Shown here in pieces: positions 24,365 to 31,814 of a stretch of 33,660 nucleotides of DNA. Under the pieces are notes generated by a model. That model saw nothing but the letters and a program-made list of their open reading frames with translations, was not told where the DNA came from and did no database searches. The stretch is from Verrucomicrobiota bacterium (lineage in GTDB: Bacteria > Verrucomicrobiota > Verrucomicrobiia > Limisphaerales > J093). The DNA is taken from positions 1-33,660 of the forward strand of contig JAKQDD010000066.1 in the NCBI GenBank assembly GCA_029556615.1, read 5' to 3'. The position numbers and the translations under genes are program-made. Positions within the stretch are counted from its first letter, which is position 1. Every line of letters begins with the position of its first letter.

Positions 24365-25564
24365 GTGAAAATCCTGGTGGCCAATTTGGGATCGACTTCG
24401 CTCAAGTGGCGGCTCTACGAGATCGCCGCGGGGGTGGAGCGGCTGGTGCATCGGGGCGGGTTTGAGCGGGTGTCGGACCATGGCCGTGCGATCGAGGATT
24501 GCCTGGCGGCGCTGTGCCAGTCGGGGGCGGTGTCGGGGGAGTCGGAAGTCGATGCGGTGGGCTTCAAGACCATCATGGCGTCGGGCATCAGCGGCTGTGT
24601 CCGCCTGGACGAGGCTGTGATCCAGGCGATGGAGCAATGCAACGGCATTGCTCCGGCGCACAACCCGCCGTACGTGAACGGCATTCGCCAGTTTGCGCGG
24701 CGGATGCCGGGGACGCCGCTGGTGGGGCTATTCGAGACGGCGTTTTACCAGTGGGCACCGGAGGCTGCGATGCGGTACGGGGTGCCCGCGGCCTGGCATG
24801 GGGCGGGGGTGCGGCGGTGGGGATTCCACGGCGCGAGTCACAAGTACATTGCCGAGCGCAGCGCGGAGCTGCTGGGGCGTCCGGATGTGGCGGAGCGTGC
24901 GCGGTCGTTGTACGTGGGCGGGGCCTCGGAGCCGACGACAGGTCCGGATTTGCGCGTGATCTCGTGTCACCTGGGCGGGAGCTCTTCGGTGACGGGGATA
25001 CTCAACGGCGTGGCGGTGGGCAACAGCATGGGGATGAGTCCGCAATCGGGTTTGCCGCACAACAATCGTGTGGGGGACTTGGACGCCTTTGCGGTGCCGT
25101 GGGTGATGCGCCGGTTGGGGATCAGCCTCGAGGAGACGGAGCGGCAGATGTGCCGGGAGGGCGGGCTGCTGGGAATCTCCGGCGTGTCGAACGACGTTCG
25201 GGACATCGAGGCCCAGGCTTCGGCGGGGAACCCTGAGGCCCGGCTGGCCATGGACGTCTTGGTGCACGGGGTCCGGCAGTGGATTGGCGCCTACCTGGCG
25301 GAGCTGAACGGAGCCGATGCGCTCGTGTTCACCGCCGGGATTGGTGAGAACCGCGCGGAGGTGCGATCGGCGGTTTGCGCGCGGCTGGATCAGCTGGGGA
25401 TCGAGCTTGATCCCGTGGCGAACGGGCGGGTGCGGGCGGAGGAGGCGGTGATCAGCGCCGCGGGAAGCCGGGTGCGGGTGATGGTGATTCCGACGAATGA
25501 AGAGCTGGTGGTGGCCCGTGAGACGTGGCGGCTGCTGGCGCGGGAGCGCGCGGGGCGCTTCTGA
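24365..25564 (+). CDS. ackA: Acetate/acyl kinase of the microcompartment operon
   Basis: 399 residues, standard for acetate kinase. It turns acyl-phosphate plus ADP into acid plus ATP. The open frame begins upstream at 24296, overlapping the BMC-H gene, but GTG 24365 encodes the usual N-terminus 'MKILVANLGSTSLKWRLYEI' and has GGA at 24356-24358. Family blocks: 'HRGGFERVSDH', 'FETAFYQWAPEAAMRYGVP', 'WGFHGASHKYIAERSAELLG', 'ISCHLGGSSSVTGILNG', 'DLDAFAVPWVMRRLG', 'TAGIGENRAEVRSAVC' and 'VIPTNEELVVARE'. In this operon its substrate would be the product of PduL, acetyl-, propionyl- or lactyl-phosphate; which one is not decided by the sequence. Confidence 0.94.
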   Translation: MKILVANLGSTSLKWRLYEIAAGVERLVHRGGFERVSDHGRAIEDCLAALCQSGAVSGESEVDAVGFKTIMASGISGCVRLDEAVIQAMEQCNGIAPAHNPPYVNGIRQFARRMPGTPLVGLFETAFYQWAPEAAMRYGVPAAWHGAGVRRWGFHGASHKYIAERSAELLGRPDVAERARSLYVGGASEPTTGPDLRVISCHLGGSSSVTGILNGVAVGNSMGMSPQSGLPHNNRVGDLDAFAVPWVMRRLGISLEETERQMCREGGLLGISGVSNDVRDIEAQASAGNPEARLAMDVLVHGVRQWIGAYLAELNGADALVFTAGIGENRAEVRSAVCARLDQLGIELDPVANGRVRAEEAVISAAGSRVRVMVIPTNEELVVARETWRLLARERAGRF

Positions 25565-25595
25565 AGAACGCGAACACGAAACAGGAAACGAATCT

Positions 25596-25880
25596 ATGCC
25601 TCAAGCGATTGGACTGTTGGAGACTCGGGGGCTGGTGGCCCTTGTTGAGGGTACGGACGCGATGCTCAAGGCCGCGAACGTGGAATTGGCGGGGCCGGTG
25701 ACCCAGGTGGGGAACGCGCTGGTCACGGCGGTCGTGGTGGGCGATGTGGCGGCGGTGAAAGCGGCCGTGGATGCCGGGGCCCAGGCGGTGAAGGCGATCC
25801 AGGGCGAATTGGTGAGCGTGCATGTGATTGCCCGGCCGCATCCGGACGTGGACGCGGTGTTGCCGCGGCGGAAGGGATGA
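25596..25880 (+). CDS. BMC-H hexameric shell protein 3 with unusual pore
   Basis: 94 residues from ATG 25596 (AGGAAA at 25582-25587 as Shine-Dalgarno). A single BMC domain: 'AIGLLETRGLVALVEGTDAM', '[20 protein letters not shown]', 'VHVIARPHPDVDAV'. The pore loop reads 'TQVGNALVTAVVVGDV', so the small GSG/GGG is replaced by GNA, and the Arg that follows in the other two ('RGDV') is Val here. It lies apart from the other BMC-H genes, after ackA and before the first BMC-P gene. Confidence 0.94.
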   Translation: MPQAIGLLETRGLVALVEGTDAMLKAANVELAGPVTQVGNALVTAVVVGDVAAVKAAVDAGAQAVKAIQGELVSVHVIARPHPDVDAVLPRRKG

Positions 25881-25953
25881 CCTTCGCGGGAGGACCGTGT
25901 TCGCGGGGTGCCGATGAAGTCGGTTGTCTCGCGGGGCGGGCTCCCCTCAAGCC

Positions 25954-26268
25954 ATGTTTCTGGCGCGCGTCGAAGGCTCGGTGGTGGCCACCAAAAAGGA
26001 CCCCAACATGAGCGGCCGCAAGCTGCTGTTGTTGCGGCCGATGCTGGTGGATGACAAGGATCCGTCCCGGTTCCGGCCCGGGGTGAACACGATTGTGGCC
26101 GTGGACAGCGTTGGTGCGGGCGAGGGTGAGATGGTGTTGTTCTGCCAGGGCAGCTCCGCCCGGCTCGCCCCCGGTCTTAAGGAAGCGCCCGTGGATGCCG
26201 TGGTCATCGGCATTGTCGACTCGGTGGATGTTCTGGGGAAACAAACGTACAACGCCAGGGCGTCGTAG
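25954..26268 (+). CDS. BMC-P (EutN/CcmL-like) pentameric vertex protein 1
   Basis: 104 residues from ATG 25954, where the family N-terminus begins ('MFLARVEGSVVATKKDPNMS'). EutN/CcmL fold: 'GRKLLLLRPM', 'IVAVDSVGAGEGEMVLFCQG', 'SSARL', 'VDAVVIGIVDSVDV'. Pentamers cap the vertices of the shell. The stop TAG is immediately part of a short palindromic element (26267-26280). No clear Shine-Dalgarno is seen. Confidence 0.93.
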   Translation: MFLARVEGSVVATKKDPNMSGRKLLLLRPMLVDDKDPSRFRPGVNTIVAVDSVGAGEGEMVLFCQGSSARLAPGLKEAPVDAVVIGIVDSVDVLGKQTYNARAS

Positions 26269-26280
26269 CGAGGCGCGCCT
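26267..26280 (+). repeat. Short palindromic intergenic element (AGCGAGGCGC type)
   Basis: AGCGAGGCGCGCCT overlaps the TAG stop codon of the BMC-P gene and contains the perfect palindrome AGGCGCGCCT. It matches the end segment of the dispersed ~178-bp repeat. Confidence 0.5.
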
Positions 26281-26325
26281 GGCAGCGACCCCGCGGCTCG
26301 TGGCTGAATCCGATTCTGCACTGGT

Positions 26326-27819
26326 ATGAGCAGTTCTTCTTCGATCAACGAGGCAATGATCCGCGACGTGGTTTCGGAGGTGCTCACGCGTCTGGGCAAG
26401 GCGCCTGCGGCACCGCCGGCGCGTCCGCCGGCGTCCCCGGCAGCGTCCCCGGCGCTGCGGTCGGCGGCGGCGGCGGGCACTGGGCGCCACTACGGGGTGT
26501 TCCCGAACGCGGACGAGGCGTGTGACGCGGCGCAGGCGGCATTTCGGCAATTGTCGGAGGCGGGCGTGGCGGGCCGGCAGCGGGTGATTGAGCTGATCAA
26601 GGAGATTTCGTACGCCAACGCGGTCGAGTGGGGGCGCCTCGAGCTGGACGAGACGAAGATCGGGCGGTTGGACCACAAGATTGAGAAGCTGAAGGGGCTT
26701 CGGGCGGTACCGGGCGTCGAGTTCCTGCATCCGTACGGGCTGAGCGGGGATCATGGGATCACGCTCGAGGAGTGTGCGCCGTTCGGGGTGATTGGCGCGG
26801 TGACGCCCTCGACGCATTCGATCCCGACGCTGGCGTGCAATGTGATCAGCATGGCGGCGGCGGGCAACGCGGCGGTGTTCAACGCGCATCCGGGGGCGTA
26901 CCGGTGCGCCGTGGCGGCCACGCGGGTGTTCAACGAGGCGATCCACCGCGAGCTCGGGATCGAGAACCTGGCGTGCATTGTCGAGCCGCCGACCCTGGAG
27001 TCGTTCCAGGCGATCGCGCGGAACGAGCACGTGAAACTGCTGTGCGTGACGGGCGGTCCGGGAGTGGTGAAGGCGGCGATGGCGAGCGGCAAGCGGGCCG
27101 TGTGCGCGGGGCCGGGCAACCCGCCGGTGCTGGTTGACGGCACCTCGTGTCTGGATCGTGCCGCCGGGCACATTCTCCTCGGTGCGGCCTACGACAACAA
27201 CCTGCTGTGCGTTGGCGAGAAGGAGGTCTTTGTATTGGCGCCCGTGTTCGACGCGCTGATGGCTGCGCTCGAGCGGAAGGGGGCGGTGCGGCTGACTGCG
27301 GCGCAGCTCGAGCGGTTGACGCAGGCGGCGTTCACCTTCAAGGAGGGCCAGGGCGGCGGATGCGCCGAGCCTTCCGTGAACAAGGCGCTGATTGGCAAGG
27401 ACGTGGCGGTGCTGGCCCAGGCGTGCGGCGCCACGGTCCGGCCGGACACGCCCCTTCTCTTCGCCGAGACACCGGCGAGCCATCCCTTCGTCTACGAGGA
27501 GCAGATGATGCCCTTCCTGCCGATCATCCGCGTCGGAAGTGTCGAGGAGGGGATCGAGGCCGCGCGGATTGCCGAGCGCGGGTTCAAGCATTCGGCGATG
27601 ATCCACTCGCATGATGTTGCGCACATGACGGCGATGGCGCGGGCCCTGGACACGACGTTGTTCGTCAAGAACGGTTCCTGTCTGGCGGGGTTGGGGAGCG
27701 GCGGCGAGGGCTACCCGAACTTCTCGATTGCCACCACCACCGGCGAAGGGATCTGCAACCCGCGCACGTTCACCCGGGTGCGACGATGTGTCATGGTGGA
27801 CAAGCTGCGGATTTTCTAG
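26326..27819 (+). CDS. CoA-acylating aldehyde dehydrogenase of the microcompartment
   Basis: 497 residues, similar to PduP/EutE. It oxidises an aldehyde (lactaldehyde, propionaldehyde or acetaldehyde) to acyl-CoA with NAD+. Residues 7-24 ('INEAMIRDVVSEVLTRLGK') form an amphipathic helix, followed by an Ala/Pro linker (about 25-50): the standard cargo-targeting peptide plus linker. The catalytic domain has 'PFGVIGAVTPSTHSIPTLAC', 'VTGGPGVVKAAM', 'AGPGNPPVLVD', and the catalytic cysteine at about residue 295 in 'NNLLCVGEKEVFV'. The motif 'GEGICNPRTFTRVRRCVM' ends the protein. The gene is flanked by BMC-P genes, and its stop TAG overlaps a short palindromic element. Confidence 0.95.
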   Translation: MSSSSSINEAMIRDVVSEVLTRLGKAPAAPPARPPASPAASPALRSAAAAGTGRHYGVFPNADEACDAAQAAFRQLSEAGVAGRQRVIELIKEISYANAVEWGRLELDETKIGRLDHKIEKLKGLRAVPGVEFLHPYGLSGDHGITLEECAPFGVIGAVTPSTHSIPTLACNVISMAAAGNAAVFNAHPGAYRCAVAATRVFNEAIHRELGIENLACIVEPPTLESFQAIARNEHVKLLCVTGGPGVVKAAMASGKRAVCAGPGNPPVLVDGTSCLDRAAGHILLGAAYDNNLLCVGEKEVFVLAPVFDALMAALERKGAVRLTAAQLERLTQAAFTFKEGQGGGCAEPSVNKALIGKDVAVLAQACGATVRPDTPLLFAETPASHPFVYEEQMMPFLPIIRVGSVEEGIEAARIAERGFKHSAMIHSHDVAHMTAMARALDTTLFVKNGSCLAGLGSGGEGYPNFSIATTTGEGICNPRTFTRVRRCVMVDKLRIF

Positions 27820-27832
27820 CGAGGCGCCTCAG
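27818..27832 (+). repeat. Short palindromic intergenic element (AGCGAGGCGC type)
   Basis: AGCGAGGCGCCTCAG overlaps the TAG stop of the aldehyde dehydrogenase gene and contains the perfect palindrome GAGGCGCCTC. The whole gap to the next ATG (27833) is made of this element, so its GAGG may double as the ribosome binding site for the BMC-P gene. Confidence 0.5.
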
Positions 27833-28117
27833 ATGCTCATGGCTCGTGTTCAAGGCAGTGTGATCGCCACCCGGAAGCACCCGAGCTTCGAGGGTTGGCG
27901 GTTACTGATCTGCCAGCCCTTGAGCGCGTCCGGCGAGCCGGAGGGCTCGCCGCAGGTTGCCCTTGATCCTCACGGAGCGGGCCTGCACCAGCGGGTGATC
28001 ATCTCTTCGGATGGCGCGGCGACGAGGCTGGCGGTGGGAGATCCGAAGAGCCCGGCCCGGTGGCTCGTGGTGGGGATTGTGGACGAGCCGGAGGGAGGCG
28101 GAAGGCTGGCGTCATGA
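27833..28117 (+). CDS. BMC-P (EutN/CcmL-like) pentameric vertex protein 2
   Basis: 94 residues from ATG 27833; ATG 27839 is an alternative. EutN-type blocks: 'MARVQGSVIATRKHPSFEGW', 'RLLICQPL', 'HQRVIISSDGAATRL', 'ARWLVVGIVDEPE'. The start lies 13 bases after the aldehyde dehydrogenase stop. The gene overlaps the next BMC-P gene by ATGA. Sequence is clearly different from vertex protein 1, so it is not a recent duplicate. Confidence 0.92.
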   Translation: MLMARVQGSVIATRKHPSFEGWRLLICQPLSASGEPEGSPQVALDPHGAGLHQRVIISSDGAATRLAVGDPKSPARWLVVGIVDEPEGGGRLAS

Positions 28118-28410
28118 GACTCGGAACGGTCATTGGCCGGGTGACGCTGAGCCAGAGCATCCCGGCGTTGAAGGGTGGGCGCTGGCTGTTGATCAGCCCT
28201 TTCACCACGGATCATTTCCAGCGCCGCCATGATCCGCCGGCCGGATTAAGCCGGGATCCGTCGCTGGTGGCGTATGACGCCCTGGGCGGGAGCGCGGGTG
28301 ACACCGTGGGGTTCGTGGAAGGCCGGGAGGCGGCCATGCCCTTTCAGGGGCCGACGCCGGTGGATGCGATCACGGTGGCGTTGGTGGACGACGTGTTTTA
28401 CGTGCCATGA
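28114..28410 (+). CDS. BMC-P (EutN/CcmL-like) pentameric vertex protein 3
   Basis: 98 residues from ATG 28114, which overlaps the previous stop (ATGA). EutN-type pattern: 'MRLGTVIGRVTLSQSIPALK', 'GRWLLISPF', 'LVAYDALGGSAGDTVGFVEG', 'REAAMPF', 'DAITVALVDDVFY'. It again overlaps the aldolase gene by ATGA, so three genes in a row are translationally coupled, which suggests shell vertices and aldolase are made together. Confidence 0.92.
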   Translation: MRLGTVIGRVTLSQSIPALKGGRWLLISPFTTDHFQRRHDPPAGLSRDPSLVAYDALGGSAGDTVGFVEGREAAMPFQGPTPVDAITVALVDDVFYVP

Positions 28411-29483
28411 AAAAGGTCTTGAGTCTGCGGGATATCGAAGAGTGGGTGCGGCAGGGGGCGGATCCTGCCGCGCTGCCGGCCGACGCCATCCTGACGCCGT
28501 CAGCGCGCGATCGCGTCCGCGACGTCCTCGAGGGCGGGCGGCGGCCATCGGGAGCCGACGGGCCTTCTGCGCGGGCGGCGGCGTCGAAACCGGCCGCGGC
28601 GAGCCCGCTGGCGCCGCCGGCGCGGCCGCTCTCGTGCCGCAGCCCGAAGGCGGAGCTTGAGGCGTTCTTTCGCTCGCCGTATTGCGAGGATCTGAAGCGC
28701 CAGATTTGCGACATTGGGCGGCGGATGTGGGAGCGGGCCTATGTGGACGGGAACGGGGGCAACCTGGCGATCCGAGTTGGGGAGGACCTGGCGCTCTGCA
28801 CTCCCACGCTGGTGAGCAAGGGATTCCTCAAGCCGGAGGACATGTGCCTGGTGGATTTCGAGGGGAACCAGTTGCTGGGCTCGAAGAAGCGGACGAGCGA
28901 GATCCTCATGCACCTGCAGATGATGAAGCGGCAGCCCCAAGACCTTGCCTCGGTGCACGGTCACCCGCCGTACGCGACGGCGTTTGCGGTCGCCGGGATC
29001 GAGCCGCCCACCTGCATGATTCCCGAGTACGAGGTCTTTTGTGCGGTGGCGATTGCCCCGTACCGGACACCGGGCAGCCCCGAGATGGGGCGTCTGGTGG
29101 CGGACCTGGTTGACCAGCACAACACGATCCTGATGGCGAATCACGGGGTCGTGACGTGGAGCCACAACAGCGTCGAGGAGGCCTACTGGCGGATGGAGAT
29201 CATCGAGGCGTACTGTCGGACGCTGGTGGTGGCGGCGCAGTTGGGCAAGCCGCTGAACACCTTCACGCCGGAGCAACTGAAGGATCTTTTGCGGATCAAG
29301 CAGGGGCTCGGCTTTGTCGATCCCCGGTACGGCCTGAAGGAGTGTGAGTTGTGCGACAACGACGGCTGGCGGCCGGGGGTGACGTGCGCGGTGCCGGCCT
29401 CGACGCCAGCGGTGGTTGCGGATCCGGACGCCGAGGCGGTCATTCGGGCGGTCACGGATCGCATTATCGAGCAGCTCCGGTGA
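28407..29483 (+). CDS. Class II (FucA/RhaD-like) sugar-phosphate aldolase with targeting peptides
   Basis: 358 residues, longer than the ~215-residue FucA because of extra ends. The N-terminal region 1-80 has amphipathic segments ('SLRDIEEWVRQGADP', 'TPSARDRVRDVLEGG') and an Ala/Pro-rich linker, as in BMC cargo. The aldolase domain (about 80-300) has the zinc histidines in 'VHGHPPYATAFA' (His184, His186) and 'MANHGVVTW' (His246) and the catalytic glutamate at residue 165 in 'KRTSEILMHL'. A further amphipathic helix ends the protein ('AEAVIRAVTDRIIEQLR'). In PVM-type compartments this enzyme splits fuculose- or rhamnulose-1-phosphate into dihydroxyacetone phosphate and lactaldehyde. The true substrate is not fixed by the sequence. 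ATGA overlap with the BMC-P gene upstream. Confidence 0.92.
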   Translation: MKKVLSLRDIEEWVRQGADPAALPADAILTPSARDRVRDVLEGGRRPSGADGPSARAAASKPAAASPLAPPARPLSCRSPKAELEAFFRSPYCEDLKRQICDIGRRMWERAYVDGNGGNLAIRVGEDLALCTPTLVSKGFLKPEDMCLVDFEGNQLLGSKKRTSEILMHLQMMKRQPQDLASVHGHPPYATAFAVAGIEPPTCMIPEYEVFCAVAIAPYRTPGSPEMGRLVADLVDQHNTILMANHGVVTWSHNSVEEAYWRMEIIEAYCRTLVVAAQLGKPLNTFTPEQLKDLLRIKQGLGFVDPRYGLKECELCDNDGWRPGVTCAVPASTPAVVADPDAEAVIRAVTDRIIEQLR

Positions 29484-29580
29484 GGTTGGGACGGCAGGTG
29501 AAGCTGGTGGCCGGGGGAGGGACGAGGATCGAGGTTGCTGGGGCTACCATGCGGTGCGGAACTCGCGCGGTGAGGCATTC

Positions 29581-30858
29581 ATGAAATCACTCGACGCCAA
29601 GTTGGCTGAGATCCGGGCAAGCCCGGGTTCGCGGGCATTCATCCTGGCGGACGCCAAGGATGCCGACATGGCGTTTGGCGTGCGGGCGACCGGGCCGCGG
29701 TCGTATCTTGCCGCCGCGGGGGCGCGTCCTGCCCGATTCTCGCCGGAAGTCTGGACCCGGGAGGAGTTCGGGTATCGGAATCTCCCGGAATTCCTCGACA
29801 TCATCCGGGAGGTGGTCCGGCAGGGCTTGGTCGACATCGTCCTGATGAGCGCCTACGTCAACGATGTGTTGACCGTGAACGAGGGGCTTTTCCGGGGGAG
29901 CGCCGTGACACCGGCCGCGCGGGCGAACGACACGACGGATGTCTGGGCCATCCGCCACGGCAGCTACGTCCAGCAACCCGCCCAGCCGTTCCGCACGGCT
30001 GCCATCGACCAGATCCAGTGCGGCCGGATCGAGTGCGATCGCACGCAACCGGAGTTCCCGGGCGCCAACCTCGGCCTTTACAGCGTCACCTTCGTCAACA
30101 ACCTCGAGGCGGACCGCCGGACCCTTGAAGCGTTCAAGGCCTTCCGGGAGGAGGCGGAGCGGAAGCGATTCCGTTATTTCCTCGAGGTGTTCGATCCCAA
30201 TGTGCCGAGCGGCGTGCCGGCGGAGAGGTTGGGCGAGTTCATCAACGACAACATCCTGCGCAGTCTGGCCGGCGTTCCGAAGGCGGGGCGGCCGCTGTTC
30301 CTGAAGATTGTCTATCATGGCCCGCGGGCCATGGAGGAACTGGCGCAGTACGATCCCGACCTCGTGGTGGGCGTGCTCGGCGGCAGCGCGGGGACCACCT
30401 ACGACGCGTTCCGTCTGATCCATGACGCGCAAAAGTACGGGGCGCGCGTGGCCTTGTTCGGCCGGAAGATCAACAATGCCGAGCACCAGTTGGCCTTCAT
30501 CGAGATGCTGCGGGCGATAACGGACGGCCGGTTGAAACCCGAGGAAGCGGTTCGGGCCTACCATGCGGTGCTCGGTCATTTGGGGATCCGGCCGAAGCTG
30601 CCCTTGGAGAAGGACTTGGTCCTGACCGAATCGAGCATGAGTTACGGGGGAGGGGAAACACGGTCCCGGGTCGAGATCCGCAACAATCCGCTGGCCGACG
30701 CCGGTTCAGCCCGCCGGGCGCAACCGGTGACGGTTGCAAGATCGGCAGCGGGTCCGGCATGGCCTGTGGCTTCGGATGGCAGGCCGGACTTCGAGAAGAT
30801 GACGCCTGCGCAGCGCCGGGCCTACGATGCGGATCGCCTGCGCCGCCGGTTCGGGTGA
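29581..30858 (+). CDS. Uncharacterised probable TIM-barrel protein of the BMC operon
   Basis: 425 residues from ATG 29581 (TGAGG at 29571-29575). The open frame begins earlier, inside the aldolase gene, but 'MKSLDAKLAEIRASPGSRAF' is the natural start. I do not recognise a named family. Strand-loop-helix alternation resembles an aldolase-like TIM barrel: 'FILADAKDADMAFG', 'VDIVLMSAYVNDVLTVN', 'RYFLEVFDP', 'PLFLKIVYHGPRAMEEL', 'LVVGVLGGSAGTTYDAF', 'ARVALFGRKINNAEHQLAFI'. The Lys in 'LKIVYHG' and the Gly-rich 'GVLGGSAGTT' could form an active site. A less ordered region (about 355-400) precedes a final 'DFEKMTPAQRRAYDADRLRR' segment that looks like a separate motif. Placed 97 bases after the aldolase gene and before a ketose epimerase gene, so a role in the same sugar pathway is inferred. 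Confidence 0.7.
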   Translation: MKSLDAKLAEIRASPGSRAFILADAKDADMAFGVRATGPRSYLAAAGARPARFSPEVWTREEFGYRNLPEFLDIIREVVRQGLVDIVLMSAYVNDVLTVNEGLFRGSAVTPAARANDTTDVWAIRHGSYVQQPAQPFRTAAIDQIQCGRIECDRTQPEFPGANLGLYSVTFVNNLEADRRTLEAFKAFREEAERKRFRYFLEVFDPNVPSGVPAERLGEFINDNILRSLAGVPKAGRPLFLKIVYHGPRAMEELAQYDPDLVVGVLGGSAGTTYDAFRLIHDAQKYGARVALFGRKINNAEHQLAFIEMLRAITDGRLKPEEAVRAYHAVLGHLGIRPKLPLEKDLVLTESSMSYGGGETRSRVEIRNNPLADAGSARRAQPVTVARSAAGPAWPVASDGRPDFEKMTPAQRRAYDADRLRRRFG

Positions 30859-30913
30859 GGGCGGGCACAAAGCCTTTGACAGGCAGTAGCCTGATGGGAA
30901 CACTGAAGGACAT

Positions 30914-31762
30914 ATGAAATTCGGCATCAACACCTTCCTATTCACCTCACCGTTCACCAACGACAGCGTCAGGCTATTCAAGAAGTTCAAGAACTGGGGC
31001 TTTGACGCCGTTGAGATTGCCGTCGAAGACCCGGCGCACATTGACCCGGCGCTGGTGAAGAAGCACCTCGACAAGGCCGGTATCGAATGCTGCTCGGTTT
31101 GCGCCTGTTTGGGGCCGGACCGTGACCTCCGCGGCACTCCGGAGCAGCAAGGCAACGCCATGACGTATATGAAGGCGTTGCTGGACCAGATGGTGATCCT
31201 GGACTGCCCGGCGCTGATCGGGCCGGTTTATTCCTCGGTGGGTCGGGCGGACGCCGTCCCGCCGGCCGAGTATCGCCAGCAGTGGAAGACGGTCGTGGCC
31301 AACTTGAAAGCCCTGAGCCGCTATGCCCAGGAGCGCGGCCGCATGATCTGCATGGAACCGCTGAACCGGTTCGAGACCGATTTCATCAACACCGTGGATC
31401 AGGCTCTCGCCATGGTCCGCGCCGTCCGAAGCCCCGCGCTCCGCATCCACCTGGACACCTTCCACATGAACATCGAGGAGAAGTGCCAGGGCGAGGCGAT
31501 CCGGAAGGCGGGCAAGCTCCTCGGCCATTTCCATGCGTGCGGCAGCGATCGCGGGACGCCGGGCAACGATCACATCTGCTGGGACTGCATCGCCAGTGGC
31601 CTGAAGGCGGTCCGCTACAACGGGCCGGTGGTGATCGAGAGCTTCACGCAGGACGTCAAGGTCATCGCCCGGGCCGCGGCCATCTGGCGCAAGATCGAGC
31701 CCAGCCGCGAGGCGATCGCCGTCCAAGGGGTGAAGTTCCTCAAGAAGACACTCCGTTCTTGA
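30914..31762 (+). CDS. Ketose 3-epimerase (D-tagatose/D-allulose 3-epimerase family)
   Basis: 282 residues, a TIM-barrel sugar epimerase. The four metal ligands of the family lie at Glu148 ('CMEPLNRFE'), Asp181 ('HLDTFHMNIEE'), His207 ('HFHACGSDRG') and Glu242 ('VVIESF'). Substrate-binding Glu154, His184 and Arg213 are also present. All seven sit exactly four residues before the positions I recall for D-tagatose/D-psicose 3-epimerases (152, 185, 211, 246; 158, 188, 217). The enzyme would interconvert ketoses at C3, in the cytoplasm. AAGGA just before ATG 30914 is the Shine-Dalgarno, and TTGACA at 30876-30881 may be part of a separate promoter, though no good -10 box follows. The preferred sugar cannot be told from sequence. 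Confidence 0.92.
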   Translation: MKFGINTFLFTSPFTNDSVRLFKKFKNWGFDAVEIAVEDPAHIDPALVKKHLDKAGIECCSVCACLGPDRDLRGTPEQQGNAMTYMKALLDQMVILDCPALIGPVYSSVGRADAVPPAEYRQQWKTVVANLKALSRYAQERGRMICMEPLNRFETDFINTVDQALAMVRAVRSPALRIHLDTFHMNIEEKCQGEAIRKAGKLLGHFHACGSDRGTPGNDHICWDCIASGLKAVRYNGPVVIESFTQDVKVIARAAAIWRKIEPSREAIAVQGVKFLKKTLRS

Positions 31763-31771
31763 GGAATCCCC

Positions 31772-31792
31772 AGCGAGGCGCACCTCAGACCC
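31772..31792 (+). repeat. Short palindromic intergenic element (AGCGAGGCGC type)
   Basis: AGCGAGGCGCACCTC (31772-31786) is near-palindromic (GAGGCGCACCTC) and is followed by AGACCCATGAAG. On the minus strand it matches the tail of repeat copies A and C (GGTCTGAGG..CGCCTCGCT). Confidence 0.45.
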
Positions 31793-31814
31793 ATGAAGCA
31801 TGCAGATCGAACCG

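Noticed and set aside
25723..27624. 633-codon minus-strand open frame opposite the BMC-P and aldehyde dehydrogenase genes
   Set aside because: Antisense shadow: Arg-rich, no motifs, and fully overlapped by genes of known families on the plus strand.
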